Shown here: piece by piece, positions 43,850 through 51,708 of the stretch
How positions within the stretch are numbered: position 1 is the first letter of the stretch
Layout of the letters: every line of letters begins with the position of its first letter
Source: CAZAYY01 sp964489525
GTDB lineage: Bacteria; Chloroflexota; Anaerolineae; Anaerolineales; JABWBV01
DNA length: 64,000 bases
Direction: 5' to 3'
Assembly (NCBI GenBank): GCA_964489525.1
Contig: CAZAYY010000010.1
Coordinates: 84,772-148,771 of the forward strand
Program-made: the position numbers and the translations under genes
The notes under the pieces: generated by a model
The model's database searches: none
Told to the model about the DNA's origin: nothing
Seen by the model: the letters and a program-made list of their open reading frames with translations, nothing else

Positions 43850-45013
43850 CTATTCTTCCGGTGCGCCGTTGGCAATCCAGATTCGGATGGCTGCGGCCTC
43901 GCCAGGGGTCAGGCGCCCGGCATGCGAATCCATACGGGTTGGCCAAATGACCACAAGGCTGACACCCGGCCCGCCGGGCACAATCGCCGGACCCGAATCG
44001 CCACCTTTAAAGGCGCCTGCCAGGGTTTCCAGGTCGAGGTTGGCCTCACCATTACGAGGGTTATGGCAGTCGGCACAGCGGTTAGTAAACACGGCGCCAA
44101 TGCCGTTTGCCCAGGTATCCCCATACAACCGGGCACTCTCGGGCACAGGCGCACTGGGCGGGCGCGGGGTTGGGGTCAGGGGAACAAATACTTCAACCTT
44201 TTCCAGTTCTGGCACGGCCGCTACGGCGGTTTGTTCGCTGGCCACGAACCAGACAATCCCAACAATCCACACCAGAGCAACCAGACCATACCCAATCGCA
44301 AAGCGAGTTTTGCGCTGTTGAACGCGGGTGGGGTCATCTTTGAGCGGGGGCGGGGCGTGCAGCGCCAATGGGTGTTCGTGTTCCATTTCCTTGCGGGAAA
44401 GATACCCCGTATACATGCTTTTGTTAAACATCTTCACGAACACGCCGTAAAAATGCCAAAGCACAATGGAAAGTGCAGCCAGGACGGCCTCACCACCGTG
44501 GGCAGCCTTGGCTGCCGGGATAAGCTCGCCGGGGAAAAGTTCTGCCGCGGTGATGGGATTCCACATGAAAAAGCCGGTAACCACCATCACAATGGTGCCC
44601 CAAATCAAAGCCCAGTATTCCATCTTCTCTTCAAAGGTATAGAATCCTTGCTTAGGCGGGGTTTTGGCAAAGCCAAAGTTATATTTCAACGTTTCCCAAC
44701 CATTTTTTACATCATCCAAACCCGGCAACATCGTCAACGGGCCGCGCTTTACATACCAGTGGTAAATGGCATAACCGATATGCCACAAGGTAACGACGAA
44801 AAGCACAACCGCCGAAATTCGGTGGATAATGCGGGTAATTTCGATCCCTCCCAGGAGGTTGATAATAAACACCGATATCCCAGCATCCAGGTATTTTTGC
44901 GGCAAACCTGTGATAACGAGGATAATGAACGAAATCCCGTTGGTCCAATGCTCAATCCGGCGAATGAGCGGGAAGCGCAAATAGCGTTCTGGAATTTTTT
45001 CGCTCGTGCTCAT
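43850..45013 (-). CDS. Cytochrome b561/FDH-gamma-like protein fused to a mono-haem cytochrome c
   Basis: A 387-aa fusion. The N-terminal half resembles the cytochrome b subunit of formate dehydrogenase/thiosulfate reductase: RIEHWTNGISFIILVITGL, RIIHRISAVVLFVVTLWHIG, an additional helix WALIWGTIVMVVTGFFMW and LSIVLWHFYGVFVKMF, with His that could ligate two b-haems. After a further membrane helix (GLVALVWIVGIVWFVA) and a Pro-rich linker comes a cytochrome c part with one CADCH site. The end has LTPGEAAAIRIWIANGAPEE, matching the NapC-like neighbour. It should oxidise quinol and pass electrons to the haem c. GGAGGAA precedes ATG 45013. A 123-bp gap holding a hairpin (about 43782-43811) follows. 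Confidence 0.85.
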   Translation of the reverse strand: MSTSEKIPERYLRFPLIRRIEHWTNGISFIILVITGLPQKYLDAGISVFIINLLGGIEITRIIHRISAVVLFVVTLWHIGYAIYHWYVKRGPLTMLPGLDDVKNGWETLKYNFGFAKTPPKQGFYTFEEKMEYWALIWGTIVMVVTGFFMWNPITAAELFPGELIPAAKAAHGGEAVLAALSIVLWHFYGVFVKMFNKSMYTGYLSRKEMEHEHPLALHAPPPLKDDPTRVQQRKTRFAIGYGLVALVWIVGIVWFVASEQTAVAAVPELEKVEVFVPLTPTPRPPSAPVPESARLYGDTWANGIGAVFTNRCADCHNPRNGEANLDLETLAGAFKGGDSGPAIVPGGPGVSLVVIWPTRMDSHAGRLTPGEAAAIRIWIANGAPEE

Positions 45014-45014
45014 G

Positions 45015-46202
45015 CTACTTTTCCTCCGAATGCGCATCTGTATGACTGTGTTGATATCCACCGCGAATATAGCGCCGGTAGAAATCTGAAACAACAAAGA
45101 TGCTCATGAAGCCCAGCACGCCAGGAATGAACAGCTTGTAGAACAGGTCCACCAGATAAACAATGGTATGGTTTTCCAAATCAGGTTCGTAGTGACTGAG
45201 CCAGGAATCGGAAAAATTTGGGGTGGCATCGGGGTGGCAGTTCTGGCACGTGGAGAGGATATTTTGCTTGATTAGCTCGACAGATGCTGCGTCGCCCGGG
45301 TCAACAATATTATGGACACCATGGCAGTCAATACATACCGGTTTGTTGGTTTCCTGGTCAGGGGTGGTCTTTTCAAAAATGGTGACGGTCGTCCCGTGAA
45401 AATCGGCAATGTAGGTATCGAACACGTTGGTGTTGATATCGTAACGTGCCATCATCTCTTCGTCCGTGTGGCACTCCGCACAAATGGTGGGCGAGTGGAG
45501 TTTGAAGCCCTCCTGAACAATGGGACCGACATTCCCGTGATTATCGTGGCAGTCGGCGCAGGTTGGTACATCGGGATTAAAGTCTTCCACCAGTGCGGTA
45601 CCGTGGACACTATCTTTGTACAGGTCATAGATGCTGCTGTGGCACTTCTGGCAGGCAAGGGCGATTTTGGCGCGAGAGCCGCCAAATTCCTCAATGCTGT
45701 GGGAACCGTGACAATCAGAGCAAACGGCAGCGTTCTGGTCTCCTTCAGCCAGCAGAATAGCGTGGTCGCCAGCTTTGTAAATATCATAAACCGGCTGGTG
45801 GCAGGTGCCGCAGGTTTGGTTCATTCGAATGGTTGCCTCGCGGGCGGTTTGCGGGGTGAAATCATCGTGGGGGTAGCCAGTGATGTCGGTATGGCACTGC
45901 ACACACGCATACTTCAGGCGTCCGTGAATGGAAGTTTTATAGAGAACGGAATCAACGGTCAGATTCAAAACCTCACCGCTGGGCAGCGGCATGTACATCT
46001 CCGGCTGCTCGTGGCATTCCAGGCATTGATCGTTGCTCATGGGCACCACACCAATGGGCGGAGGGGGGGTGGAAGATGGGCTATCCGCCGCCAGTGTTGG
46101 GGCGGCTGAAAGCGCCAGCAGAACAATCGCTGTGAGCAGCGCAGCAACCAGCCAGGCCCAACTGGGTGGGGAAAGCTTTCCATGGGTTTGCTTAGGCGTC
46201 AT
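45015..46202 (-). CDS. Nonahaem c-type cytochrome with C-terminal membrane anchor
   Basis: A 395-aa exported cytochrome with nine CXXCH sites (CLECH, CVQCH, CGTCH, CSDCH, CQKCH, CADCH, CAECH, CIDCH, CQNCH). Signal peptide WAWLVAALLTAIVLLALSAA ends at APTLAA; the C-terminus has a hydrophobic segment (FIPGVLGFMSIFVVSDFY) and a His-rich tail. It is likely the electron acceptor of the cytochrome b-c fusion, whose ATG lies 1 bp beyond its stop. ATG 46202 has AAGGAGCG 6 nt upstream; the in-frame ATG 46235 overlaps the previous stop and lacks a ribosome site. Family detail is uncertain, but it resembles NrfH/cytochrome c3-like multihaem repeats. Confidence 0.87.
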   Translation of the reverse strand: MTPKQTHGKLSPPSWAWLVAALLTAIVLLALSAAPTLAADSPSSTPPPPIGVVPMSNDQCLECHEQPEMYMPLPSGEVLNLTVDSVLYKTSIHGRLKYACVQCHTDITGYPHDDFTPQTAREATIRMNQTCGTCHQPVYDIYKAGDHAILLAEGDQNAAVCSDCHGSHSIEEFGGSRAKIALACQKCHSSIYDLYKDSVHGTALVEDFNPDVPTCADCHDNHGNVGPIVQEGFKLHSPTICAECHTDEEMMARYDINTNVFDTYIADFHGTTVTIFEKTTPDQETNKPVCIDCHGVHNIVDPGDAASVELIKQNILSTCQNCHPDATPNFSDSWLSHYEPDLENHTIVYLVDLFYKLFIPGVLGFMSIFVVSDFYRRYIRGGYQHSHTDAHSEEK

Positions 46203-46234
46203 AACACGCTCCTTAGGTTCGTAGTGGGGTTCCA

Positions 46235-47515
46235 TTACGAATCGGGGGTTGCAGTTGGTTCAGGTGCCGGAGTGGGCTCGGGGGTGGGTTGTGGCGGGGT
46301 GTGGTAGCCACGAGCAGCGGTTGCCAACATGTCCATATCCTTTTCAGTCGCCAATGGACCATGGCAGTGTTTGCAGGCATAGTCCAGGGTGATGTAGGGC
46401 ATTGCATATTCCCCATCGGCGCTGAACTGAGCAGCATTCGGGTTGGGGTTAATCGAAAAGACATGCGAACTCAGGTCACCGGTAAAGCGATCGAGGTTAC
46501 CAACAGCCGAAAGACCGGTGGGCGGCATATGGCAATCGGTGCAGAACAGGGCAAAGTGTTTACGAACAGCGGAATATGCGGCCTGTTCCCAGTGGCAGGT
46601 ATCACAGGTTTGTGTGATGCCAGCGTTGGGGTTAAGCGTAACATCCGTGTAAACGCTGCTGGAGTGAGGATCGTGGCAGCCAATACAACCAATCGCAAAG
46701 TGTTCATTGTTGTGAAGCTGGTCATACTGCACATACTGTTCCGAAAAACCATCGGCAGCATCGATGCGAGAGTCGCCGCGTGAGTGGCATTCTCCACACG
46801 CCTGGGAACTGCGGTCAACTTCCATGGCAACGCCATAAGGGTCAGCCACATGCAGGCTGCCCGGTCCATGACAGGCTTCGCACTGCACACCTTCAAAGGC
46901 CCAGGTACCAATCAGGCCGGGTTTGTCATCCTGGAAGCCCCTGGTGCTGTAGCCAGTGGTATGGCATTGCCCACAGCTGAAGGCCAGGTTTTCCGGATTA
47001 CCATGGTAGGGTGCCCAACTGGGATTCAGTTTTAGGGTTGAATTGGCAAGGTTGTATTGGCTGAGGTAATCGGCAACGCCAGTCTGCCCGGGCGGGTTGG
47101 CAATCAGATAGCCATCCTGGTTGACAAACTGGGCTTTCCAGGCAAAACCACCAATCACATAGGCGATATCATCCCACGAATACCCTTCGGGGGGATTGGG
47201 TACGCCGCCAGTCTGCCCGTCATATGGGAAAACCGGGGCAGCGCCTTCGATTTTGGTGAGGTTATAGGGGTGACCGGAAAGCTGGTATTTGGTGTAAGCA
47301 TCCTCATGACACTCAGCACACTTACCCACCCCGACATATTCCCTGCTCACGACAGCGTCATCGCCCGGAGGGCCGGCAGGCCCTTGTGGCCCGGCGGGGC
47401 CTGCTGGACCGATAGGCCCAGGTTCAGGGGCCGATTGCGTTCCGGCACAACCGACCAGCAATAAGGCCAGCACACCAAGAAGGGCGATCATCATTAATGT
47501 TTGTTTAAATTTCAT
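46235..47515 (-). CDS. Octahaem cytochrome lipoprotein with collagen-like segment
   Basis: A 426-aa lipoprotein (MMIALLGVLALLLVGC, lipid-bound Cys at about residue 23). It is followed by a collagen-like Gly-X-Y run (GPIGPAGPAGPQGPAGPPG, about residues 33-51) and then eight CXXCH sites (CAECH, CGQCH, CEACH, CGECH, CIGCH, CDTCH, CTDCH, CKHCH) in a cytochrome c554-like pattern (CHEDAYTKYQLSGHPYN, FEGVQCEACHGPGSLHV). It ends in a Pro/Thr-rich tail. In a monoderm it would sit outside the membrane. AGAAGGAG precedes ATG 47515. It heads the operon of four cytochrome genes and is divergent from ccmE. Confidence 0.88.
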   Translation of the reverse strand: MKFKQTLMMIALLGVLALLLVGCAGTQSAPEPGPIGPAGPAGPQGPAGPPGDDAVVSREYVGVGKCAECHEDAYTKYQLSGHPYNLTKIEGAAPVFPYDGQTGGVPNPPEGYSWDDIAYVIGGFAWKAQFVNQDGYLIANPPGQTGVADYLSQYNLANSTLKLNPSWAPYHGNPENLAFSCGQCHTTGYSTRGFQDDKPGLIGTWAFEGVQCEACHGPGSLHVADPYGVAMEVDRSSQACGECHSRGDSRIDAADGFSEQYVQYDQLHNNEHFAIGCIGCHDPHSSSVYTDVTLNPNAGITQTCDTCHWEQAAYSAVRKHFALFCTDCHMPPTGLSAVGNLDRFTGDLSSHVFSINPNPNAAQFSADGEYAMPYITLDYACKHCHGPLATEKDMDMLATAARGYHTPPQPTPEPTPAPEPTATPDS

Positions 47516-47600
47516 CAGGCTTTTCTCCTTCTGGACGCCAAAAGATTAATGTAAGGTGAAGTGCAAGTAATTATACATATATTTCCAATTCCGGGTAGTA

Positions 47601-47635
47601 TGACAAATGTCCCGCTGAAGAAGGGACATTTGTCA
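47601..47635. promoter_or_regulatory. Perfect 13-bp inverted repeat, operator candidate
   Basis: TGACAAATGTCCC and GGGACATTTGTCA around a 9-nt spacer, 86 bp upstream of the octahaem lipoprotein ATG. It shares AAATGTCC with the elements at 35522 and 47659. It could fold as RNA, but there is no T-tract on either side. Confidence 0.65.
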
Positions 47636-47658
47636 TGAAAAAACAGGACGAAAATGGC

Positions 47659-47691
47659 AAATGTCCTGTGAAAATGGGGACAAATGGACTG
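47659..47691. promoter_or_regulatory. AAATGTCC-type operator candidate, copy 2
   Basis: AAATGTCC ... TGAAAA ... GGGG ... CAAATG ... CTG, matching the element at 35522-35554 at 26 of 33 positions. It lies in the divergent gap between the cytochrome and ccm operons. Confidence 0.55.
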
Positions 47692-47747
47692 GCAAATATT
47701 TGAATATATTGATATGATGGTGTTTACAATCAAATACGTGGAGAGGA

Positions 47748-47776
47748 TGGGCGAGATGCTTTCTCGCCCATTTTTC
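47748..47776 (+). terminator. Terminator-like hairpin in the ccm leader
   Basis: TGGGCGAGA and TCTCGCCCA (perfect 9-bp arms) followed by TTTTTC. No gene ends on this strand before it, so it may be an attenuator or end a small RNA. The rest of the 400-bp gap (47516-47915) holds only the two operator candidates and a TATAAT at 47841. Confidence 0.5.
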
Positions 47777-47915
47777 GTCAACCCAAATGGTTTCTAAACG
47801 AACCTTAATCAATACAACAGGGAGGGAAAACCCCTGACGGTATAATCGGTTGTGAGGCGAAAGTCTTTCCACAAAAACACGCAATGAGTAACTATCTTAT
47901 TTTTTGGAGGCAAGT

Positions 47916-48428
47916 GTGAACCAGACAACCTATCACCAAAACGCTACTGCAGGCAGAACCAAGTTCATTTTCGGTGGGGCGTTGATTCTTGCAGCAGTCG
48001 TTTACCTGATTGTTTCTTCTACCGCAGCCAACTCACAATACTATGTGACGGTGGATGAGTTGATTGACCGGACTTCAAGCGGTATCAACCGTGAACTGCG
48101 CGTTTCGGGCGCAGTGGTGGGCGAAACCATCAGCTATGACCCACAAACCTTAACCCTGCGCTTCACGGTTGCCAATGTGCCCGGCGACCTGGACCAAATT
48201 GAAAAAGAAGGTGGGTTGGCGCTTGTGCTGCACGAAGCCGTTACCGACCCCACCCGCTCTCGCATCGAAGTGGTGTATGTTGGCCCCAAGCCCGACCTGC
48301 TTCAGAATGAAGCCCAGGCCATTATGACCGGGCGGCTCGGTGATGACGGCGTGTTCTACGCCGAAGAGCTGCTGCTGAAATGCCCCACCCGCTACGAAGA
48401 GGCTGCACCAGAACAGTCCGAAGGCTAG
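47916..48428 (+). CDS. ccmE: Cytochrome c maturation haem chaperone CcmE (Cys-type)
   Basis: A 170-aa membrane-anchored periplasmic-side haem chaperone. Anchor: FIFGGALILAAVVYLIVSS. The beta-barrel includes LRVSGAVVGETI and ALVLHEAVTDPTRSRIEVVY. Near the C-terminus the usual haem-binding His is replaced: AEELLLKC156PTRY160 is the CXXXY motif known from Desulfovibrio and archaeal CcmE instead of HxxxY. The start is GTG 47916, five nt after GGAGG; the TTG at 47904 lies before this ribosome site. First gene of the ccm operon, next to the cytochrome operons it serves. Confidence 0.92.
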   Translation: MNQTTYHQNATAGRTKFIFGGALILAAVVYLIVSSTAANSQYYVTVDELIDRTSSGINRELRVSGAVVGETISYDPQTLTLRFTVANVPGDLDQIEKEGGLALVLHEAVTDPTRSRIEVVYVGPKPDLLQNEAQAIMTGRLGDDGVFYAEELLLKCPTRYEEAAPEQSEG

Positions 48429-48480
48429 CTGATACCAGGCAGCCCCTGTAAGATTCGTTTCTCTCAATTAAGGAGTTTTC

Positions 48481-50538
48481 ATGGCAGCGAACTTTGGATA
48501 CGGTACCCTCGTCGTCACGTTTATCATCTCGCTTTATGGCATTTTTGCTTCGATTTATGGGCTCTCACGCAAACGCCCTCAATGGGTTGAAAGTGCGCGC
48601 AGCGCCATGCTGCTGACTTTTCCTTTAATCACGCTTTCCTGTTTGGCAATCATCTACCTGTTGGTAAATGGAGACTACCAGGTGGAATTTGTGTACTCCG
48701 TCACCAGCGACAGCATGCCCACCTACTTAAAAGTAACCGCTTTGTGGGGTGGACAAGCGGGTTCGCTGGTTTTTTGGGGCTGGCTCATGGCTGCGTTTGC
48801 TTCAGCGGTCACTTTGCGCAACTGGGACCGCGACCGGGAACTGCTGCCCTGGGTGATTATGGTTAACCTGGTCACCCTGGGTTTCTTCCTCTCCCTGGTC
48901 ATCTTCTTCGAAAACCCGTTTGTGCGCCTGTGGCAAATCCCTGGAACCAGCACCATCCTCACCGAAATGTTCCAACCTGCCGGCTCGATTCCCTTTGTGC
49001 CGGTGGATGGGCGTGGTTTGAACCCGCTGCTGCGCCACCCGGGCATGATCATTCACCCGCCCATGCTGTACCTGGGCTTTGTGGCCTATGTCATCCCCTA
49101 TGCCTTCGCCATTGCAGCCCTGGTGACTGGCCGCACCGACGACCGCTGGATTCGTGTCACCCGGGCCTGGTCGCTGGTGGCCTGGCTGTTCCTTTCCCTC
49201 GGCCTCATTCTGGGTGGGCGCTGGGCTTATGACGTACTGGGTTGGGGCGGCTACTGGGGCTGGGACCCGGTTGAAATCGCCGCTTTTATGCCCTGGCTGA
49301 CTGGTACGGCCTTTTTGCACTCGGTAATGATCCAGGAAAAGCGCGGCATGCTCATACGCTGGATCATGGTGCTGATCATCCTGACCTATTCATTGATGAT
49401 TTTTGGGACTTTCCTGACCCGTTCTGGCGTTTTGTCTTCGGTCCATTCATTTGCCCAAAGCGCCATCGGGCCGATGTTCTTTGGCTTCATCGGAATTACC
49501 TTTATTATTTCCATGCTGCTGCTCTTCTACCGCTGGGATATTCTGCGCTCGGAGAACCAGCTTACTTCTTTATTCTCGCGCGAAGCCCTGTTTGCGCTGA
49601 ACAACATTTTGTTTATGAGCATCCTGGTGGTTTGTTTTTGGGGCGTGATCTACCCGCTGGTTTCAGAACTGGTAACCGGGCAAAAGGTAACGGTAGGCCC
49701 ACCCTACTACGAACGGGCAACCGGTCCGCTCTGGTTGGGTCTGCTGCTGCTGATGGGCATCGCCCCGCTGGCTGCCTGGCGGCATTCCACATTCAAATCC
49801 ATTGGCAGCGCGGTGTGGAAACCGGTGGTTGCCTCCGTAGTGGTGCCAGTGGTCATGTTCGCTTTTGGGGTGCGCAACTTTGGGGCCATCCTGGGCGTCT
49901 GGCTTTCCGTTTTTGTCGGGTTTGTTACCCTGTATGAATACTGGCGGGCAGCCTGGGCTCGCCACAAAACCCACGCTGAAAACCTGTTGGTTGCCTTCTG
50001 GTACCTGATTGGGCGCAATCGCCGGCGCTATGGTGGTTATGTCATCCACCTTGGCGTTGTGCTGATGGCCATTGGCATCATTGGTATTGAGGTTTTCCAA
50101 ACGGAAACTCAAGGCACCATCCCCCTGGGTGGGCAAATGAGCCTGGGCAATTACACCATTACCTATGATGCCCTCGGTGAATGGGACACAGCCGATAACC
50201 GCAACGTGGCCCAGGCCGAAATTAGCGTGTATAAAAATGATGAGTTTGTGGGGCTGATCAAACCCCGCCGCGATTTCTTTTACGAATCCCAGCAGCCCAT
50301 GACCATCCCTGGGGTGCGCAGCACCCTGGAAGACGACTTCTATGTGCTGTTGATTGACTGGCAGCCCATTTCTACCCAGGCAGCCACCTTCAAGATTTAC
50401 CACAACCCGTTGGTGAACTGGGTCTGGCTGGGCGGGATCATTTTCATCCTGGGCACCATCGTGGCCGCCTGGCCCGAAAAAGAAGAACCCCAGCGCGCGA
50501 CGTCACGCCAGAAAAATTTCGCGGGCGCCCGTGCCTGA
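48481..50538 (+). CDS. ccmF: Cytochrome c haem lyase subunit CcmF
   Basis: A 685-aa integral membrane component of the haem-ligation complex. About 14-15 helices are predicted. The WWD-type haem-handling motif is GWGGYWGWDPVEIAAFMPWL (about residues 255-275), and other family marks include HPGMIIHPPMLYLGFV, WGGQAGSLVFWGW and FLTRSGVLSSVHSFA. A periplasmic-side region near the C-terminus (GQMSLGNYTITYDALGEW) is typical. ATG 48481 has AAGGAG upstream. It sits 52 bp after ccmE. Together with CcmE and CcmH it would join haem to apocytochrome. Confidence 0.95.
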   Translation: MAANFGYGTLVVTFIISLYGIFASIYGLSRKRPQWVESARSAMLLTFPLITLSCLAIIYLLVNGDYQVEFVYSVTSDSMPTYLKVTALWGGQAGSLVFWGWLMAAFASAVTLRNWDRDRELLPWVIMVNLVTLGFFLSLVIFFENPFVRLWQIPGTSTILTEMFQPAGSIPFVPVDGRGLNPLLRHPGMIIHPPMLYLGFVAYVIPYAFAIAALVTGRTDDRWIRVTRAWSLVAWLFLSLGLILGGRWAYDVLGWGGYWGWDPVEIAAFMPWLTGTAFLHSVMIQEKRGMLIRWIMVLIILTYSLMIFGTFLTRSGVLSSVHSFAQSAIGPMFFGFIGITFIISMLLLFYRWDILRSENQLTSLFSREALFALNNILFMSILVVCFWGVIYPLVSELVTGQKVTVGPPYYERATGPLWLGLLLLMGIAPLAAWRHSTFKSIGSAVWKPVVASVVVPVVMFAFGVRNFGAILGVWLSVFVGFVTLYEYWRAAWARHKTHAENLLVAFWYLIGRNRRRYGGYVIHLGVVLMAIGIIGIEVFQTETQGTIPLGGQMSLGNYTITYDALGEWDTADNRNVAQAEISVYKNDEFVGLIKPRRDFFYESQQPMTIPGVRSTLEDDFYVLLIDWQPISTQAATFKIYHNPLVNWVWLGGIIFILGTIVAAWPEKEEPQRATSRQKNFAGARA

Positions 50539-50561
50539 GCCAAAATAAAAAGGGTAAAATC

Positions 50562-51089
50562 ATGCTCCCATTGACCTTTGCACGAATTTCAGCCAGCCAC
50601 AAAGTGGCTTTTGCCCGGCTGGCTGCCGCATTTCTCCTGGGGTTAGGCGCCAGCCTTGCCTTGGCTTTGCCAGCCCTGGCGCAAACCACCGCCACCGACA
50701 TTCCCGACGATAATGCCGTGAACGCGATTGCGAAAGAGATGTACTGCCCGGTGTGCGAGAACATCCCCCTGGATGTCTGCGGCACGCAGGCCTGTCATCA
50801 ATGGCGCGAACTCATCCGGCAAAAACTGGCTGAAGGTTGGTCTGAACAGCAAATTAAAGATTACTTTGTTGCCCAATATGGCGACCGCGTGCTGGCCGAA
50901 CCTCCCCGCGAAGGGTTAAACTGGCTGGTATACATTGTGCCTCCCGCCGTAATTTTCATTGCGATCATCATTACCGTACTGGTGCTGCGCGGCTGGCAAA
51001 ACCAGGCTCCCCAACCGGTTGAAACTCAACCCAAACCGCTGGATGATTACGCCCGGCGCATCGAAGAAGACCTGCGCAAGCGCAGCTAA
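50562..51089 (+). CDS. ccmH: CcmH-like thiol protein (CycL type)
   Basis: A 175-aa protein that should keep apocytochrome cysteines reduced. Signal helix LAAAFLLGLGASLALALPAL is followed by the redox motif EMYCPVCENIPLDVCGTQAC, in which CPVC is the active pair and two further Cys are unusual. A helical domain follows (HQWRELIRQKLAEGWSEQQI). The membrane anchor is LVYIVPPAVIFIAIIITVLV. The usual LRCxVCQ form is replaced by MYCPVCE. ATG 50562 follows ccmF by 23 bp. CcmI-like and CcmG proteins follow. Confidence 0.85.
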   Translation: MLPLTFARISASHKVAFARLAAAFLLGLGASLALALPALAQTTATDIPDDNAVNAIAKEMYCPVCENIPLDVCGTQACHQWRELIRQKLAEGWSEQQIKDYFVAQYGDRVLAEPPREGLNWLVYIVPPAVIFIAIIITVLVLRGWQNQAPQPVETQPKPLDDYARRIEEDLRKRS

Positions 51090-51114
51090 GCATCTACACT
51101 TTGAGGGATAATCT

Positions 51115-51684
51115 ATGAACCCAGTTGAAACCTCCCCCCCTGAACCCCCCCGCTCGAAAGCGACCGTCATTGGCTGGGGCGTGGCTTTTGTTTTTGTGTT
51201 TACACTGCTCATTATGGTAGCCATTGGGATGCGCCGGAGCAGCGAAGGCCCCATTGTCAAAGGCGATCAAGTGCCCGAAGACCTGGTTTTAACCACCTTT
51301 GAAGGTGACCAAATTTTTCTGAAAGATTTGCGCGGAAAAGTGATTGTGCTCAATTTTTGGGCTTCGTGGTGTAAGCCCTGCGAACAAGAAGCCGCAGACT
51401 TGCAAGCCGCCTGGGAATATTACCAACCGACCGGGGAGGTCGTTTTCCTGGGTGTGGATTACGTGGATACTGAACCCGAAGCGCTGGCTTATTTGGAGAA
51501 ATTTAAAATCACCTATCCAAACGGACCCGACCTGGGCACCCGCATTTCCCAGGCCTTTCGCATTCGAGGCGTTCCGGAAACCTATATCATAGATCAAAAT
51601 GGGGTGTTGGCGGATGTCATGATTGGGCCTTACAGCTCGCTTTCGCAAATTCGCCGGTCAATTGACCCTCTGCTGCAAAAATAA
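51115..51684 (+). CDS. ccmG: CcmG/ResA-like thioredoxin-family protein
   Basis: A 189-aa membrane-anchored thiol-disulfide oxidoreductase. Anchor: GWGVAFVFVFTLLIMVAIGM. The thioredoxin fold has VLNFWASWCKPCEQEAADL, with active-site CKPC at about residue 86, then VFLGVDYVDTEPEALAYLEK and cis-Pro in RIRGVPETYIIDQNG. It reduces apocytochrome Cys before haem attachment. It starts 25 bp after ccmH. Confidence 0.9.
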   Translation: MNPVETSPPEPPRSKATVIGWGVAFVFVFTLLIMVAIGMRRSSEGPIVKGDQVPEDLVLTTFEGDQIFLKDLRGKVIVLNFWASWCKPCEQEAADLQAAWEYYQPTGEVVFLGVDYVDTEPEALAYLEKFKITYPNGPDLGTRISQAFRIRGVPETYIIDQNGVLADVMIGPYSSLSQIRRSIDPLLQK

Positions 51685-51708
51685 ACTTAACTTGGAACGG
51701 ATAACACA

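Noticed and set aside
43478..45109. 543-aa plus-strand frame opposite the cytochrome b-c gene
   Set aside because: Antisense to clear coding sequence, compositionally odd, no domain.
38645..47515. NrfA-type nitrite reductase or hydroxylamine oxidoreductase among the cytochromes
   Set aside because: All haem sites are CX2-4CH; no CXXCK and no known catalytic signature was found.
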